From positions 1 through 58,915 of the forward strand of contig CALZJE010000011.1 in NCBI GenBank assembly GCA_945787715.1: a stretch of DNA of 58,915 nt. Reading direction: 5' to 3'. How positions within the stretch are numbered: the stretch's first letter is position 1; each line of letters starts with the position of its first letter. Of this stretch, positions 46,301-55,609 are shown piece after piece. The translations under genes were made by a program, and so were the position numbers. The DNA comes from an uncultured Ectothiorhodospiraceae bacterium (lineage in GTDB: Bacteria > Pseudomonadota > Gammaproteobacteria > S012-40). The notes beneath the pieces were generated by a model. It searched no databases. It saw only the letters and a program-made list of their open reading frames with translations, and was not told the DNA's origin.

Positions 46301-49300
46301 CACTTATGCGAGTGGTGGAAGTCTTTCCGGCACAGTAAGTGGAAATGCAGCATCCGATGTTTTTACATTTCAAAGTGGAAGCAGCCATTTAGGAACTATA
46401 AGTGGTGGTGCTGGTGATGAAATTGTAACTTTTCAAAACGGTAGTAGTTTTAATGTAGCTTCGATGATTGATGGAGGTACGCAGACTACGGATGATGTTG
46501 TTAATTATTCAGCGCTTGCTTCAGCCAGTGTGATATTGGAAACTAATGTAACTGATGTAGAAATATTAACAGGTGCTGGTGCAGGTTTTACCTTAACCGG
46601 TGATAATGCGGCCAACGTCTGGGCAATTGATGGCGGTGGTACGGAGACTGTTGCCGGATACACTTTTTCAGGATTCAACAGCCTTATTGGTGGCACTGGT
46701 AATGATACATTCAATATTACTTTTGATTATGTGGATTCCATTAGTGGTGGAAGTGGTAACGATATTTTTAATATAAATGTTGCCACAACAAACACAATTA
46801 ATGGTAGTGATGGAAACGATACGTTTAACTTAAATACTAATTTCTCAGGAACAGTTGGTGGTGGTAATAACGACGATACATTTAATTTAATCGGAAATGT
46901 AACAACCGGAACAATAAATGGCGAAGCAGGCACGGATACGGTAGTTGGTGATGTTTTAGATAATGACTGGACACTTAATAATCCCTTTGCTGGGACAGTT
47001 TTAAATTCTAATGGCACAGTAAATTTTTTTACGGTTGAAAACCTCACCGGCTCGACAGGTGTTGATGAATTTGTAATTACCACTGCAGGAACAATAACAG
47101 GCATCATGGCGGGTGGAGATAATAATGATACTTACACCTACAGCTTAAACTCCACAATTACCGGTACCATTGATGGAGGAAATGGCGTTGATAGTGTGGA
47201 TTATTCCGCAATAAACGCGGCTAGAACGGTTACTTTAGGCGCTACCGCAGATGTCACTGTCACTACAGAAACATTAACAGGCGATGCTGGTGCTGCAATC
47301 ACACTGATTGGAGATAATCTTGGAAATACATGGACGACATCAGGCGCAATGGCTGGCACTGTATTAAGCGGAGCTAGCACGGTGACCTTCACTGACATGA
47401 CAAATATCACGGGTGGTACTGGTGCAGATACGTTTGATCTAGATGTGACTTTTGGTGGTGGCGTTAGCGGCGGTGATGGGAACGACAGTTTTAATATTAC
47501 AAATGGGCAAACAGTTGGGAGTTTAACAGGTGGAGCTCATACAGATACACTTGTTGGAGACAATGTTCCTAACACCTGGAATGTTACCGGTTTGAATGAT
47601 GGGGATTTAAATGGACAATCTTTTAGCGCCATGGAAAATCTCACTGGTGGAACCAATACCGATACATTTAATGTTAGTGACACTTTTGGTGTGAGTGGGA
47701 CTATGGATGGTGGGACTACAGCAAGTGTTGATACATTAGATATTTCTGCCTATACAACCGCATTAACTGTTCAACTCACTGGAACCGGAACTAGTGATGG
47801 AATTGCAGGATCAGAAACTACGGTAGGTACTTTTGATAACATCAATACAGTAACTGCTGGTAGTAGTGGAACAGATGAATTATTAGGCTTTAATACTGGT
47901 GCATCAGCAGCGTGGGGAATAGATGGTACAAATCAATATATCAATGCAAATTCGCTAGATTTTTCAGCTTTTGAATTGCTTACAGGTAATAGTAATGTAG
48001 ATACTTTTACCTTTACAGGTGCTCAAGCTGCCACTATTAATGGGGCTGGCGGAAATGACCAATTTATTTTTAGTGCTGGTGCGGTGTTAACTGGATCAAT
48101 TGACGGTGCCGCAGGAACCGATGAAATTTCATGGGCTGCATACACATCGAGAAATATTGTTCTTGATTCAGCCGGAGTTACAGATGGTTTTAACGGTAAT
48201 GACACAGCAGGTAGTATTGTTAATGGCTCGACAGATTTTTACAACATAGACACTATTATTGCAAGTACTGCAGGATCAACAGATGAGCTAACCGGTATAA
48301 CAGCAACAGCAAGCTGGGGCATTGACGGAACTAATCAATATATTGTTGGTGCCAACGATCTCGATATATCTAATTTTGAAACGTTAAACGGTGGCGGTGG
48401 GAATGATGCATTTACGATTACTGGCGCTCAAGCTATGGTGCTTAACGGCAACGTTGGTGTTGATAGTTTTGTCTTTGTTAATAATAGTACCAATTTAACA
48501 GGCAGTATTGACGGTGGGGCTGGTTCCGATACTTTAAATTGGTCTGCAGTAACGGTAAATCGTGATGTTGCAATCACAGCTATTGGAGCAACAGATGGTG
48601 TTGATGGCACACAAGCAGATTCTATCACTGCAGGCTTTGATAATATTGATGCTGTGATTGGTACAGATACAGGCGATACTCTATCAACCAGCCTGAACAC
48701 GGTAAATACCTGGGATATCTCTTCAACTGATGATGGAACATTTACTAGTGGAGCGAATGTTCTTAATTTTACAAACTATGCAAATCTTGTTGGTGGACCA
48801 AATGATGATGCATTTGATTTTGGTGCAAGCGGTAGTCTTAGTGGCGTAATTAGTGATGGCGGTGGCGCTGCAGATAGTGCAGATTATTCACTAATAACAA
48901 CACCTCTCACTATCGCAATTGGTACAGACATTACAAGTATTGAAACTATAACAGGTAATAATACTAACCACACCTTGTTGGGATTGAGTGATGTTGATTA
49001 CACTTGGAATATCAGTAACGAAAATGATGGCTCTGTCGGTTTGGTGAATTTTGTTAATATGCCTAATCTGACTGGCGGTAGTAAAGATGATGACTTTCTA
49101 ATCGGTGCGCTGGGTAGTATAACGGGAATAATCGATGGCGGTGGTCATACTACTGAAGATGTCGTTAATTATGTAGCTGTAACCGCCCCAGTTACTGTCA
49201 TTGTCGGAACTGATGTTAAAAATATTGAGCGGCTAATAGGTGATACACTAAATGACAAAATAGTTGGTCCCAATGCTGTGAATATTTGGACAATTACTGG

Positions 49301-52300
49301 TATCGATGATGGAACATTATTAAGCGGTGGCATTACCACTATATTTGATGATATGAAAAATATTGACGGCAATAATGATGTTGATACGTTTCATATCAAT
49401 GCCATTTTTGGTGGCTCGATTGCAGGATTTGATAATGCGGATATATTCAACCTAAATAACTCAGTAACTGGAAGTATCGATGGTGGCGCTGGTAACGATA
49501 CGTTTAATTATACAGATGGTGCTTCAATGGGCAGTCTTAGCGGTGGCGCTAATACCGACACATTAGTTGCCGACAATGTAGTTAATACCTGGAATATAAC
49601 AGGTAGCTTTAGTGGTACATTAAACGGTCAGGCTTTTTCTACCATGGATGCACTCGTTGGAAACGCAAATGTAGATACTTTTAATATAAACAGTAGTTTT
49701 TCAGGCGCTATGAGCGGCGAAGCTAACAATGATTTTTTCATTTTTACAGATACAACAACGGTTGGTGGATTAGTTGATGGAGGAATCGGGTCGGACACTT
49801 CAAATTGGTCAGCCTATACCACGGCTAGAGCGGTTACATTATCCGGCCTGGGCACAAACAATGGGTTTGCAGGATCAGAAACTAGCACCACTACAGGTTT
49901 CGATAACATTAATATAATAACGGGTAGCAGCTCCAATAATGGCTCTATTACAGGTATCAATGCAATCGCGAGCTGGGGAATTGATGGAACCAATCAATAT
50001 ATCAGCACACGTACTCTGGACTTTTCAAATTTCAATAATTTTACCGGTGGAAGTGGTAATGACACCTTTAATCTGGATATTGATCACACAGGTAATTTAG
50101 TGGGTGGCAATGGAAACGATTTATTTGATTTTGCGGATACGATTAATTTAACCGGTTCTATCGAAGGCGGTTTGGGTAATGATACCTTGGATTGGATCGA
50201 TTATCTGACCGGTCGAGAAATCACGTTATCTGCAACTGGCGCAAACAACGGATTTGCGGGAAACGACGTGACCTCGGGTGATAGCACCGTTACTTTGGGT
50301 TTTGATAATATTAATGTCCTATCGGGTAGTTCTACGGCTACGAATACACTGACGGGTATAAACGCTGGTGCCGCTTGGGGAATTGATGGCACTAATCAAT
50401 ACACAAGCAGCAATACCTTAGATTTTTCAAATTTCCAACATCTCATTGGTGGTTCATTAGATGATACCTTTGACATAGATGCCAATCATACCGGTAATCT
50501 TTTTGGTGGTGCTGGCAACGATTCATTTGATTTTGCAAACACAGTCATTATTACCGGCTCGATTGATGGCGGTGTAGGTAGCGATACATTGGATTGGGCA
50601 GATTATATTGCCGGCCGAACTATTGCTTTGTCCACTTTGGGTACTGCAAACGGGTTTAAAGGACCGGAAACTTCCATCACTTTAAATTTCGATAATATTA
50701 ATGAACTGATAGGATCTAGCATTGCTACTGATTCATTGACAGGTATCAATGCAAATGCTGATTGGAACATTGATGGCACTAACCAATATGATAGTACCAA
50801 CACATTAGATTTCTCCAGTTTTGAAACACTAATTGGCAATGATGATGTAGACACATTTACATTAAATGGCGCTCACACACTCAATTTATTCGGAATGAAC
50901 GGCGATGATGAATTTATTTTTGCCGATGAAGCTGCGTCTTTAACGGGTAGTATTGATGGCGGTACTGGTGCAAGTAACTCGATCAATTGGTTCGCAGCGA
51001 CAACAACTCGCGATGTGATTATTACAGGAATCGGCAGCAGTGTTGGCTTCACTGGCACGCAAACAAGCATCTCTGGGGGATTTGATAACATTGATAATCT
51101 TGTTGGTAGCAGTATTGGAATTGGGGATACTTTACAAGGACCGGATGAAGATACTGACTGGTCAATAACCAATGCACTAACGGGATCTTTTGTCAGTAGT
51201 TCGCGTACCTTAGGATTTTCAAATTTCACCAATTACACCGGTGGGAGTAAAGATGATGAATTCATTATGGCTGTCAGCGGTGAAGTGCCCGGTGTGATAA
51301 ATGGCGGGACTCATACAATTGCTGATACTGTGGACTATTCAGCAACTACCATTGCAACTGAAGTAAAGTTAGCTACGGATATTGTAAATATCGAGATAGT
51401 TATTGGAGACAATAATCTTCATTCGCTTGTTGCTCCTAATGTGATCAATACATGGGATATTGAAAAATGGGGTACCACAGATGGACTCAATGACGGAATT
51501 CTGACAAGTAGTACGACAATTAAATTCGAAAACTTTTCAACATTAGTCGGCGGTTCAAACACTGATAATTTTATTTATGATATTAATGGTAGTTTTGTTG
51601 GTGTTATTAATGGGGAAGGGAGTAGTGATAGCGTAGACATGTCGGCTGTTACTGGTGTAGTCTCTGTCGATTTATCAAATAACTCTTTTCTTAATATAGA
51701 AAGTTTCGTTGGTAATAATGACAACAGTAAACTTATTTCGAATAACAATCCAAATAACTGGCTAATCAATAGTGAAAACGATGGTTTGTTAAACGCGATA
51801 TTATTTAATGATTTCAACCATCTTGTCGGTGGTACTGACACTGACGATTTCGTACTTTCCTCGTCAGGTAGCATCACTGGATCAATTCTAGGTGGAACTG
51901 GGCAGGATAGTCTTAAAGCAAATAGTATTGCGAATATTTGGAATATTACTGGGACAGAAATAGGTGACATGAACAATGTTGCGAGTTTTTCTCAACTTGA
52001 AGCATTGATTGGTAATAGCAACACCGATGAGTTCATTTTTTCAGCTGGCAGCAGTTTCAACGGTAACATTGATGGTGGCGATAGTACTGACACCATCTAT
52101 TACGCACTATTGACTGGTCCTCTAACAGCGAGATTAAACGACAGCAGTAGAACTAACATCGAAGTTTACATTGGCAACAATACCAATAGTACTTTGCAAG
52201 CAGATGATGTTACTAATGACTGGATAATAAACGGTGAAAATGACGGTACGGTTTCTGGTGTTACATTTTTCGATTTTACCAGTCTTGTAGGTGGAGGAGT

Positions 52301-54413
52301 AGATGACACCTTCTCGCTGAATGGGGGCACCATTAGTAACTCAATAGATGGCGGTATCGGAATAGATACTTTAACTGCAGATAATATAGCAAATATCTGG
52401 GACATCACTGGAAGTGATTCTGGTAATGTGACAGGCGCGACAAACTACTCCCAAATTGAAAATCTTATTGGCAATGCGAACACTGATGAATTTAAATTCA
52501 CTGACAATGGATTTGTTACAGGTACACTAGACGGAAAAGAAAATATTGATACTGTTGACTATTCAGCAGTTACTGGATCAGTATCGGTGGATCTGATAAA
52601 TAACAACTATATGAACATTGAAACTCTTGTTGGAAATAATTTATTTTCAACAATTATCGCTGGCAATGCAGTGAATAATTGGGCAGTGTCAGGTGAAAAT
52701 GACGGAATAGTTGCCGGTTGGACTTTTACTGATTTTAATCATCTAATCGGTGGTGAAGATACCGATAATTTTGTATTTTCAAATGGTGTAATAACCGGAA
52801 GCATCAATGGCCAAATTGGTAACGATACAATTAGCGCCAACAACAGTGATAACACCTGGGTGTTAAATGCGGATAATGCTGGCAGCACCACTTCAATCGC
52901 TGCTTTTGAAAGTATAGAGAATTTAACCGGTGGTTCAGGCAATGATAGTTTTCAACTTAATGGACATGCTTTATCGGGTAACATAGAGGGGTCAACAGGA
53001 AGTAATACACTTACCGCTTCTGACATAATTAATGACTGGCAAATTACCAGCACTAATTCCGGAGTACTAAACAACGAATACAATTTCACAAATATTAATC
53101 ATCTCGTTGGTGGGGATGGCGTCGATAACTTCACGCTGGCAGGAGGAACGATTGATGGTTCAATTGTTGGTGGTGGCGATAGCGATACATTGATCGCAGA
53201 CAATGTGTCGAATGTTTGGAATATTACAGGACCTGGCTCGGGTAACGTCACTGGAGTCGTTCAATTTTCGAGTATAGAAAATTTACTGGGTAACAATAAT
53301 ACCGATAGTTTTACTTTTTCATCAACAGGTAATATTTCAGGGATTATTGATGGAGCAAACGATAATGACATTATTGACTATACACAGTTAGCAAATTCAA
53401 CGACTGTGCAACTCGGTGAGGCAGGTGTTAATAATATCGAAACACTTCATGCAAATACTCTGGAAAATTCACTAATTGCTGATGACACCAATAATGTTTG
53501 GCGCATTGATAGTGAAAACTCCGGTCAAATAAATAACATCGTGTTCTCCGGGTTCTCAAATTTAACAGGTGGCAGTGATACTGATTTATTTCATTTTGAG
53601 GGTGGTTCGATAACAGGTTTTGTTAATGGCGCTGGTGGCGGTGATACATTAATCGCGAATAATAGTCAGAATAGTTGGACGATCAATGGCGCTGATCAAG
53701 GACAAGTCGACGATATTAATTCTTTTTCTGCGATCGAAAATATTGTAGGTGGTAGTCAAGCAGACTCTGTAGTGTTTAGTTCACAAGGGAGTATTAGTGA
53801 AACTATCGATCTTGGTGAAGGAAAGGATAACGTCGATTACTCTGCTATTAATAGCACAATGGACGTTTCTATCGGTCAATCACTGAGTAATGCAGAAACG
53901 ATCATCGCAGGTACAGGCTTTACGCTGATTGCAGATGACGCTGATAACGATTGGTACTTAAATGAAACAGGAAGTGGAACGCTCAATAACATCGAGTTTA
54001 CAGGTTTTACGAATTTAACCGGTGGCGCAAATAGGGATTCATTTGTCTTTGCTCATAATGCTGGCGTAACTGGATTTATTGATGGACGTGCCGGAAAAGA
54101 CTCAATGGATTGGACCCCTTATTTCACTATACGCACTGTTACCCTAACAGGTGAAGGTACCTTTGATGGCTATAAAGGTGTTGAAGATAGTATCGTACTT
54201 GGTTTTGATAACGTTGAAGAATTTATTGGCACTGATGTTATTTCTAATCTAGCAGAAAGCCTCGCTGCAGCGGGGAAAAATCAAACTGAGGATCTGTACC
54301 GTATTGCCTATCAAAGCATCCCTGATACACTTGTAAGAAATCGTTTGTTTCGCATTACTGACACTGGAATCCGCTTACCGAAAGATCTCTTAGAAGCACA
54401 ATCTAAAGAGTAA
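43341..54413 (+). CDS. Giant TpsA exoprotein (filamentous haemagglutinin-like adhesin)
   Basis: 3690 aa from ATG 43341; the open frame begins 32 codons earlier with TTG, which would place non-signal sequence before the signal peptide. The signal core LLGVFLCLLPTSLFAA is followed directly by the TPS secretion domain (about residues 37-290; APQGGTISAGQGSINH; RVFLMNPNGILFGQ with the NPNG motif). A short helical-haemagglutinin-like region (to about 390) follows. Some 3200 residues of acidic beta repeats then carry GGTGNDTF, DTLDW and W.ITG motifs. Some repeats are nearly identical: IDGTNQY occurs five times, with 402-bp spacing twice. The C-terminus is short and polar, without toxin or anchor domain, and I noticed no cysteine in the mature chain. 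Probably a c-di-GMP-controlled adhesin. Confidence 0.92.
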   Translation: MVIYTNKNRFLTYLFNFSRLLGVFLCLLPTSLFAAPQGGTISAGQGSINHLSSSSAVINQASQSMAVDWQSFNLSAQDSVRFNQPNRASAVLNRIHDQNPSQIFGSINANGRVFLMNPNGILFGQSARVNVGALVASGMNISNEDFLNKNFEFNSINSHSSGHVINRGLLQAAMGGSINLIGKSIVNEGVIVANQGQVNLGAANKVTLDFDGDGLIQFQVEGNLVSNAEGLNAAITNKGEIRSEGGSVLIHSSVAENVFNQAINNSGYINAGRIENKNGVVRLVAAESAIVNSGEIEVSALDELSAGHVSIQANHINQTGDIIANGGERGNGGDVFAVATDTLSFNGEISALAGDVEGNGGFVELSGHEHVNIQGNVKLDSNNGEAGTLLIDPGSINIVDGANTAPPGSLDTFNDAWIESQLSSGNLILQTDNSTIGAAEDITIDSAASLSWGNANALTLEAGRNILVDGAISAPSGTLNLQAGQDGSGGNIDLTNSSISVSTVNLTGGAGTDTLTGQSVGATWNITGANTGNISGAFNFSSIENLVGGTGNDTFNINTNYSGSLGGGNGNDTFDFTDTVVVTGAIDGGAGSDTLDWGDYTSARNVTLTAVGSSDGFQGQQASIAGDFNNINVLTSSNNSESLTGANIGSTWSITGADDGSVSSGGKTVNYTNFINIVGGSGTDAILLAGGSVSGSIDGGGGTDSLTANNGGKTFTLSAASAGDLTDVASGFTNMERLIGGTGNDTFTINANYSGGINGGTGTDTVDYTALVAPITVTLGASANAGEVTDIETLTGEPGSTLIGDNGNNTWATTASDEGTVTWVGGTMDFTGFTTLTAGTGNDTLNLNNDFTNTINAGGGADLFNINTAVTGTLNGDAGNDTFTLAVTGDISNIANGDAGNDTFNINQNVTGDITGGADNDSFIFADSKVITGSVDGGTGTDTLNLAAYSGAVTWSITGAGSGNADTNNIDFTTLESIEGSINIDTFTYASGGSLSGTVSGNAASDVFTFQSGSSHLGTISGGAGDEIVTFQNGSSFNVASMIDGGTQTTDDVVNYSALASASVILETNVTDVEILTGAGAGFTLTGDNAANVWAIDGGGTETVAGYTFSGFNSLIGGTGNDTFNITFDYVDSISGGSGNDIFNINVATTNTINGSDGNDTFNLNTNFSGTVGGGNNDDTFNLIGNVTTGTINGEAGTDTVVGDVLDNDWTLNNPFAGTVLNSNGTVNFFTVENLTGSTGVDEFVITTAGTITGIMAGGDNNDTYTYSLNSTITGTIDGGNGVDSVDYSAINAARTVTLGATADVTVTTETLTGDAGAAITLIGDNLGNTWTTSGAMAGTVLSGASTVTFTDMTNITGGTGADTFDLDVTFGGGVSGGDGNDSFNITNGQTVGSLTGGAHTDTLVGDNVPNTWNVTGLNDGDLNGQSFSAMENLTGGTNTDTFNVSDTFGVSGTMDGGTTASVDTLDISAYTTALTVQLTGTGTSDGIAGSETTVGTFDNINTVTAGSSGTDELLGFNTGASAAWGIDGTNQYINANSLDFSAFELLTGNSNVDTFTFTGAQAATINGAGGNDQFIFSAGAVLTGSIDGAAGTDEISWAAYTSRNIVLDSAGVTDGFNGNDTAGSIVNGSTDFYNIDTIIASTAGSTDELTGITATASWGIDGTNQYIVGANDLDISNFETLNGGGGNDAFTITGAQAMVLNGNVGVDSFVFVNNSTNLTGSIDGGAGSDTLNWSAVTVNRDVAITAIGATDGVDGTQADSITAGFDNIDAVIGTDTGDTLSTSLNTVNTWDISSTDDGTFTSGANVLNFTNYANLVGGPNDDAFDFGASGSLSGVISDGGGAADSADYSLITTPLTIAIGTDITSIETITGNNTNHTLLGLSDVDYTWNISNENDGSVGLVNFVNMPNLTGGSKDDDFLIGALGSITGIIDGGGHTTEDVVNYVAVTAPVTVIVGTDVKNIERLIGDTLNDKIVGPNAVNIWTITGIDDGTLLSGGITTIFDDMKNIDGNNDVDTFHINAIFGGSIAGFDNADIFNLNNSVTGSIDGGAGNDTFNYTDGASMGSLSGGANTDTLVADNVVNTWNITGSFSGTLNGQAFSTMDALVGNANVDTFNINSSFSGAMSGEANNDFFIFTDTTTVGGLVDGGIGSDTSNWSAYTTARAVTLSGLGTNNGFAGSETSTTTGFDNINIITGSSSNNGSITGINAIASWGIDGTNQYISTRTLDFSNFNNFTGGSGNDTFNLDIDHTGNLVGGNGNDLFDFADTINLTGSIEGGLGNDTLDWIDYLTGREITLSATGANNGFAGNDVTSGDSTVTLGFDNINVLSGSSTATNTLTGINAGAAWGIDGTNQYTSSNTLDFSNFQHLIGGSLDDTFDIDANHTGNLFGGAGNDSFDFANTVIITGSIDGGVGSDTLDWADYIAGRTIALSTLGTANGFKGPETSITLNFDNINELIGSSIATDSLTGINANADWNIDGTNQYDSTNTLDFSSFETLIGNDDVDTFTLNGAHTLNLFGMNGDDEFIFADEAASLTGSIDGGTGASNSINWFAATTTRDVIITGIGSSVGFTGTQTSISGGFDNIDNLVGSSIGIGDTLQGPDEDTDWSITNALTGSFVSSSRTLGFSNFTNYTGGSKDDEFIMAVSGEVPGVINGGTHTIADTVDYSATTIATEVKLATDIVNIEIVIGDNNLHSLVAPNVINTWDIEKWGTTDGLNDGILTSSTTIKFENFSTLVGGSNTDNFIYDINGSFVGVINGEGSSDSVDMSAVTGVVSVDLSNNSFLNIESFVGNNDNSKLISNNNPNNWLINSENDGLLNAILFNDFNHLVGGTDTDDFVLSSSGSITGSILGGTGQDSLKANSIANIWNITGTEIGDMNNVASFSQLEALIGNSNTDEFIFSAGSSFNGNIDGGDSTDTIYYALLTGPLTARLNDSSRTNIEVYIGNNTNSTLQADDVTNDWIINGENDGTVSGVTFFDFTSLVGGGVDDTFSLNGGTISNSIDGGIGIDTLTADNIANIWDITGSDSGNVTGATNYSQIENLIGNANTDEFKFTDNGFVTGTLDGKENIDTVDYSAVTGSVSVDLINNNYMNIETLVGNNLFSTIIAGNAVNNWAVSGENDGIVAGWTFTDFNHLIGGEDTDNFVFSNGVITGSINGQIGNDTISANNSDNTWVLNADNAGSTTSIAAFESIENLTGGSGNDSFQLNGHALSGNIEGSTGSNTLTASDIINDWQITSTNSGVLNNEYNFTNINHLVGGDGVDNFTLAGGTIDGSIVGGGDSDTLIADNVSNVWNITGPGSGNVTGVVQFSSIENLLGNNNTDSFTFSSTGNISGIIDGANDNDIIDYTQLANSTTVQLGEAGVNNIETLHANTLENSLIADDTNNVWRIDSENSGQINNIVFSGFSNLTGGSDTDLFHFEGGSITGFVNGAGGGDTLIANNSQNSWTINGADQGQVDDINSFSAIENIVGGSQADSVVFSSQGSISETIDLGEGKDNVDYSAINSTMDVSIGQSLSNAETIIAGTGFTLIADDADNDWYLNETGSGTLNNIEFTGFTNLTGGANRDSFVFAHNAGVTGFIDGRAGKDSMDWTPYFTIRTVTLTGEGTFDGYKGVEDSIVLGFDNVEEFIGTDVISNLAESLAAAGKNQTEDLYRIAYQSIPDTLVRNRLFRITDTGIRLPKDLLEAQSKE
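47922..50830 (+). repeat. Recent 402-bp module duplications in tpsA
   Basis: The segment encoding W(G/N)IDGTNQY and the following LDFS-NF, DTF and GSIDGG motifs recurs with the GAT codon of IDG at 47922, 48324, 49983, 50385 and 50772. Spacings are 402, 1659, 402 and 387 bp. These are the most similar of the tpsA repeats and suggest recent duplication of 134-aa modules. Confidence 0.75.
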
Positions 54414-54431
54414 ATTATTGGTTCTACCTAT

Positions 54432-54473
54432 CGTAGCCCGGATGAAGCCTCGCCGAAACCGGGACAACCTGCG
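54432..54473. repeat. REP-like palindromic sequence after tpsA
   Basis: CGTAGCCCGGATGAAGCC followed by CGAAACCGGGACAACC places CCCGG (54437-54441) against CCGGG (54459-54463). It resembles dispersed REP-type units of Gammaproteobacteria (GTAGCCCGGAT...). It is GC-rich against an AT-rich background and sits 18 bp after the tpsA stop, where it could stabilise or end the transcript. Only one copy noted. Confidence 0.5.
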
Positions 54474-54592
54474 TAACATCGCCAGATTAAAATTTATCCA
54501 GCCTTCGCTAATAAATAAAACCAAATTGTTTAGTTTACGTATTTTCTCAGATATACGGTAAAATAGAGTTTTTTACACAATGAGTGGGTGTG

Positions 54593-55474
54593 ATGGCTGT
54601 AAATTGGTATCCCGGGCATATGCGCAAGGCCCGTAAGCAGATAAAAGAACGCATGGAGCAGATTGACCTGGTGGTCGAAGTGCTAGATGCGCGAATCCCT
54701 TTCAGCAGCGAAAATCCCTTGGTCGCTGAACTCCGCGGCAATAAACCGTGCATCACCATGCTAAATAAGTCTGATTTGGCCGACCCTACTGTTACCAAAC
54801 AGTGGCTGAATTATTTTAACAAGCAAGAAGGTGTTACTGCGATCGCCTCAACCACCCAACAAAAAGGCCAAATAAAGAAGTTACCAGACTTGTGCCGAAA
54901 ACTTCTTCCAAACCGTCGATATAGCGAACTACCGATTCATATCATGATTATGGGTATTCCTAATGCCGGGAAATCAACAATCATTAATGTTCTAGCCGGA
55001 AAAACTATCGCACAAACCGGTGATGAAGCAGCGGTAACACGTCAATTACAGCGTGTCAGATTAATGGATAGCGGTGTTGTGCTTTCTGATAGCCCAGGCA
55101 TGTTGTGGCCAAAGATGGGCAACAACAATTTTGGATATCGGCTCGCCGTAACCGGCGCGGTGAAAAGCACTGCGATGGATTATCAGGATGTGGCACTTTT
55201 CGCCGCTGGAGAACTGCTCAGTTTATACCCCAATTTATTGATGGAGCGCTATAAACTCAAAGAGTTACCGAAAGATGATATTGGTGTTTTGGAAGCAATT
55301 GGTCGTAAACGAAGTTGTTTGAGACCGGGTGGCGTCGTCGACATGTACAAAGCGTCTGAAATATTTCTCAATGAAATTCGTCAAGGTACTGTTGGTCGTA
55401 TCAGTTTGGAATCACCAGAAACTGCTTTTATTGTGGAAGAGGTTCAAAGCCCAGAAGACGAAAAGTTACGGTAA
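54593..55474 (+). CDS. Circularly permuted ribosome biogenesis GTPase (RbgA/YlqF family)
   Basis: 293 aa. G motifs appear in permuted order: G4 NKSDLAD, then G1 GIPNAGKST, then G3 DSPGM, as in YlqF/RbgA, which assists late large-subunit assembly. The N-terminus NWYPGHMRKARKQI is diagnostic. A C-terminal helical domain (YKLKELPKDDIGVLEAIGRK) follows. The frame opens with GTG at 54584, but ATG 54593 gives the conserved MAVNWYPGHM start. Stand-alone gene. Confidence 0.94.
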   Translation: MAVNWYPGHMRKARKQIKERMEQIDLVVEVLDARIPFSSENPLVAELRGNKPCITMLNKSDLADPTVTKQWLNYFNKQEGVTAIASTTQQKGQIKKLPDLCRKLLPNRRYSELPIHIMIMGIPNAGKSTIINVLAGKTIAQTGDEAAVTRQLQRVRLMDSGVVLSDSPGMLWPKMGNNNFGYRLAVTGAVKSTAMDYQDVALFAAGELLSLYPNLLMERYKLKELPKDDIGVLEAIGRKRSCLRPGGVVDMYKASEIFLNEIRQGTVGRISLESPETAFIVEEVQSPEDEKLR

Positions 55475-55609
55475 AGCTTTATCCATACAAAACCTAATTT
55501 CACAATCGTCTAAAACTTTTCATTCCTAAAGGGTTTAGTTCCGATTCTGGCTAGAATTTTTATCTTAGCGAGTTATAGTTGTTTCAGCCCAAACGCACTA
55601 GGAATGTTG

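Noticed and set aside
44850-54200. GGTGNDTF motifs considered as RTX calcium-binding repeats of a type I secreted toxin
   Set aside because: They do not form tandem nonapeptide arrays, and the protein has a Sec signal peptide and TPS domain, so it is a two-partner substrate.
54240-54413. TpsA C-terminus considered as a contact-dependent inhibition toxin with immunity gene
   Set aside because: The tail is short, lacks a toxin domain or delivery motif, and the next gene is a housekeeping RbgA-like GTPase.
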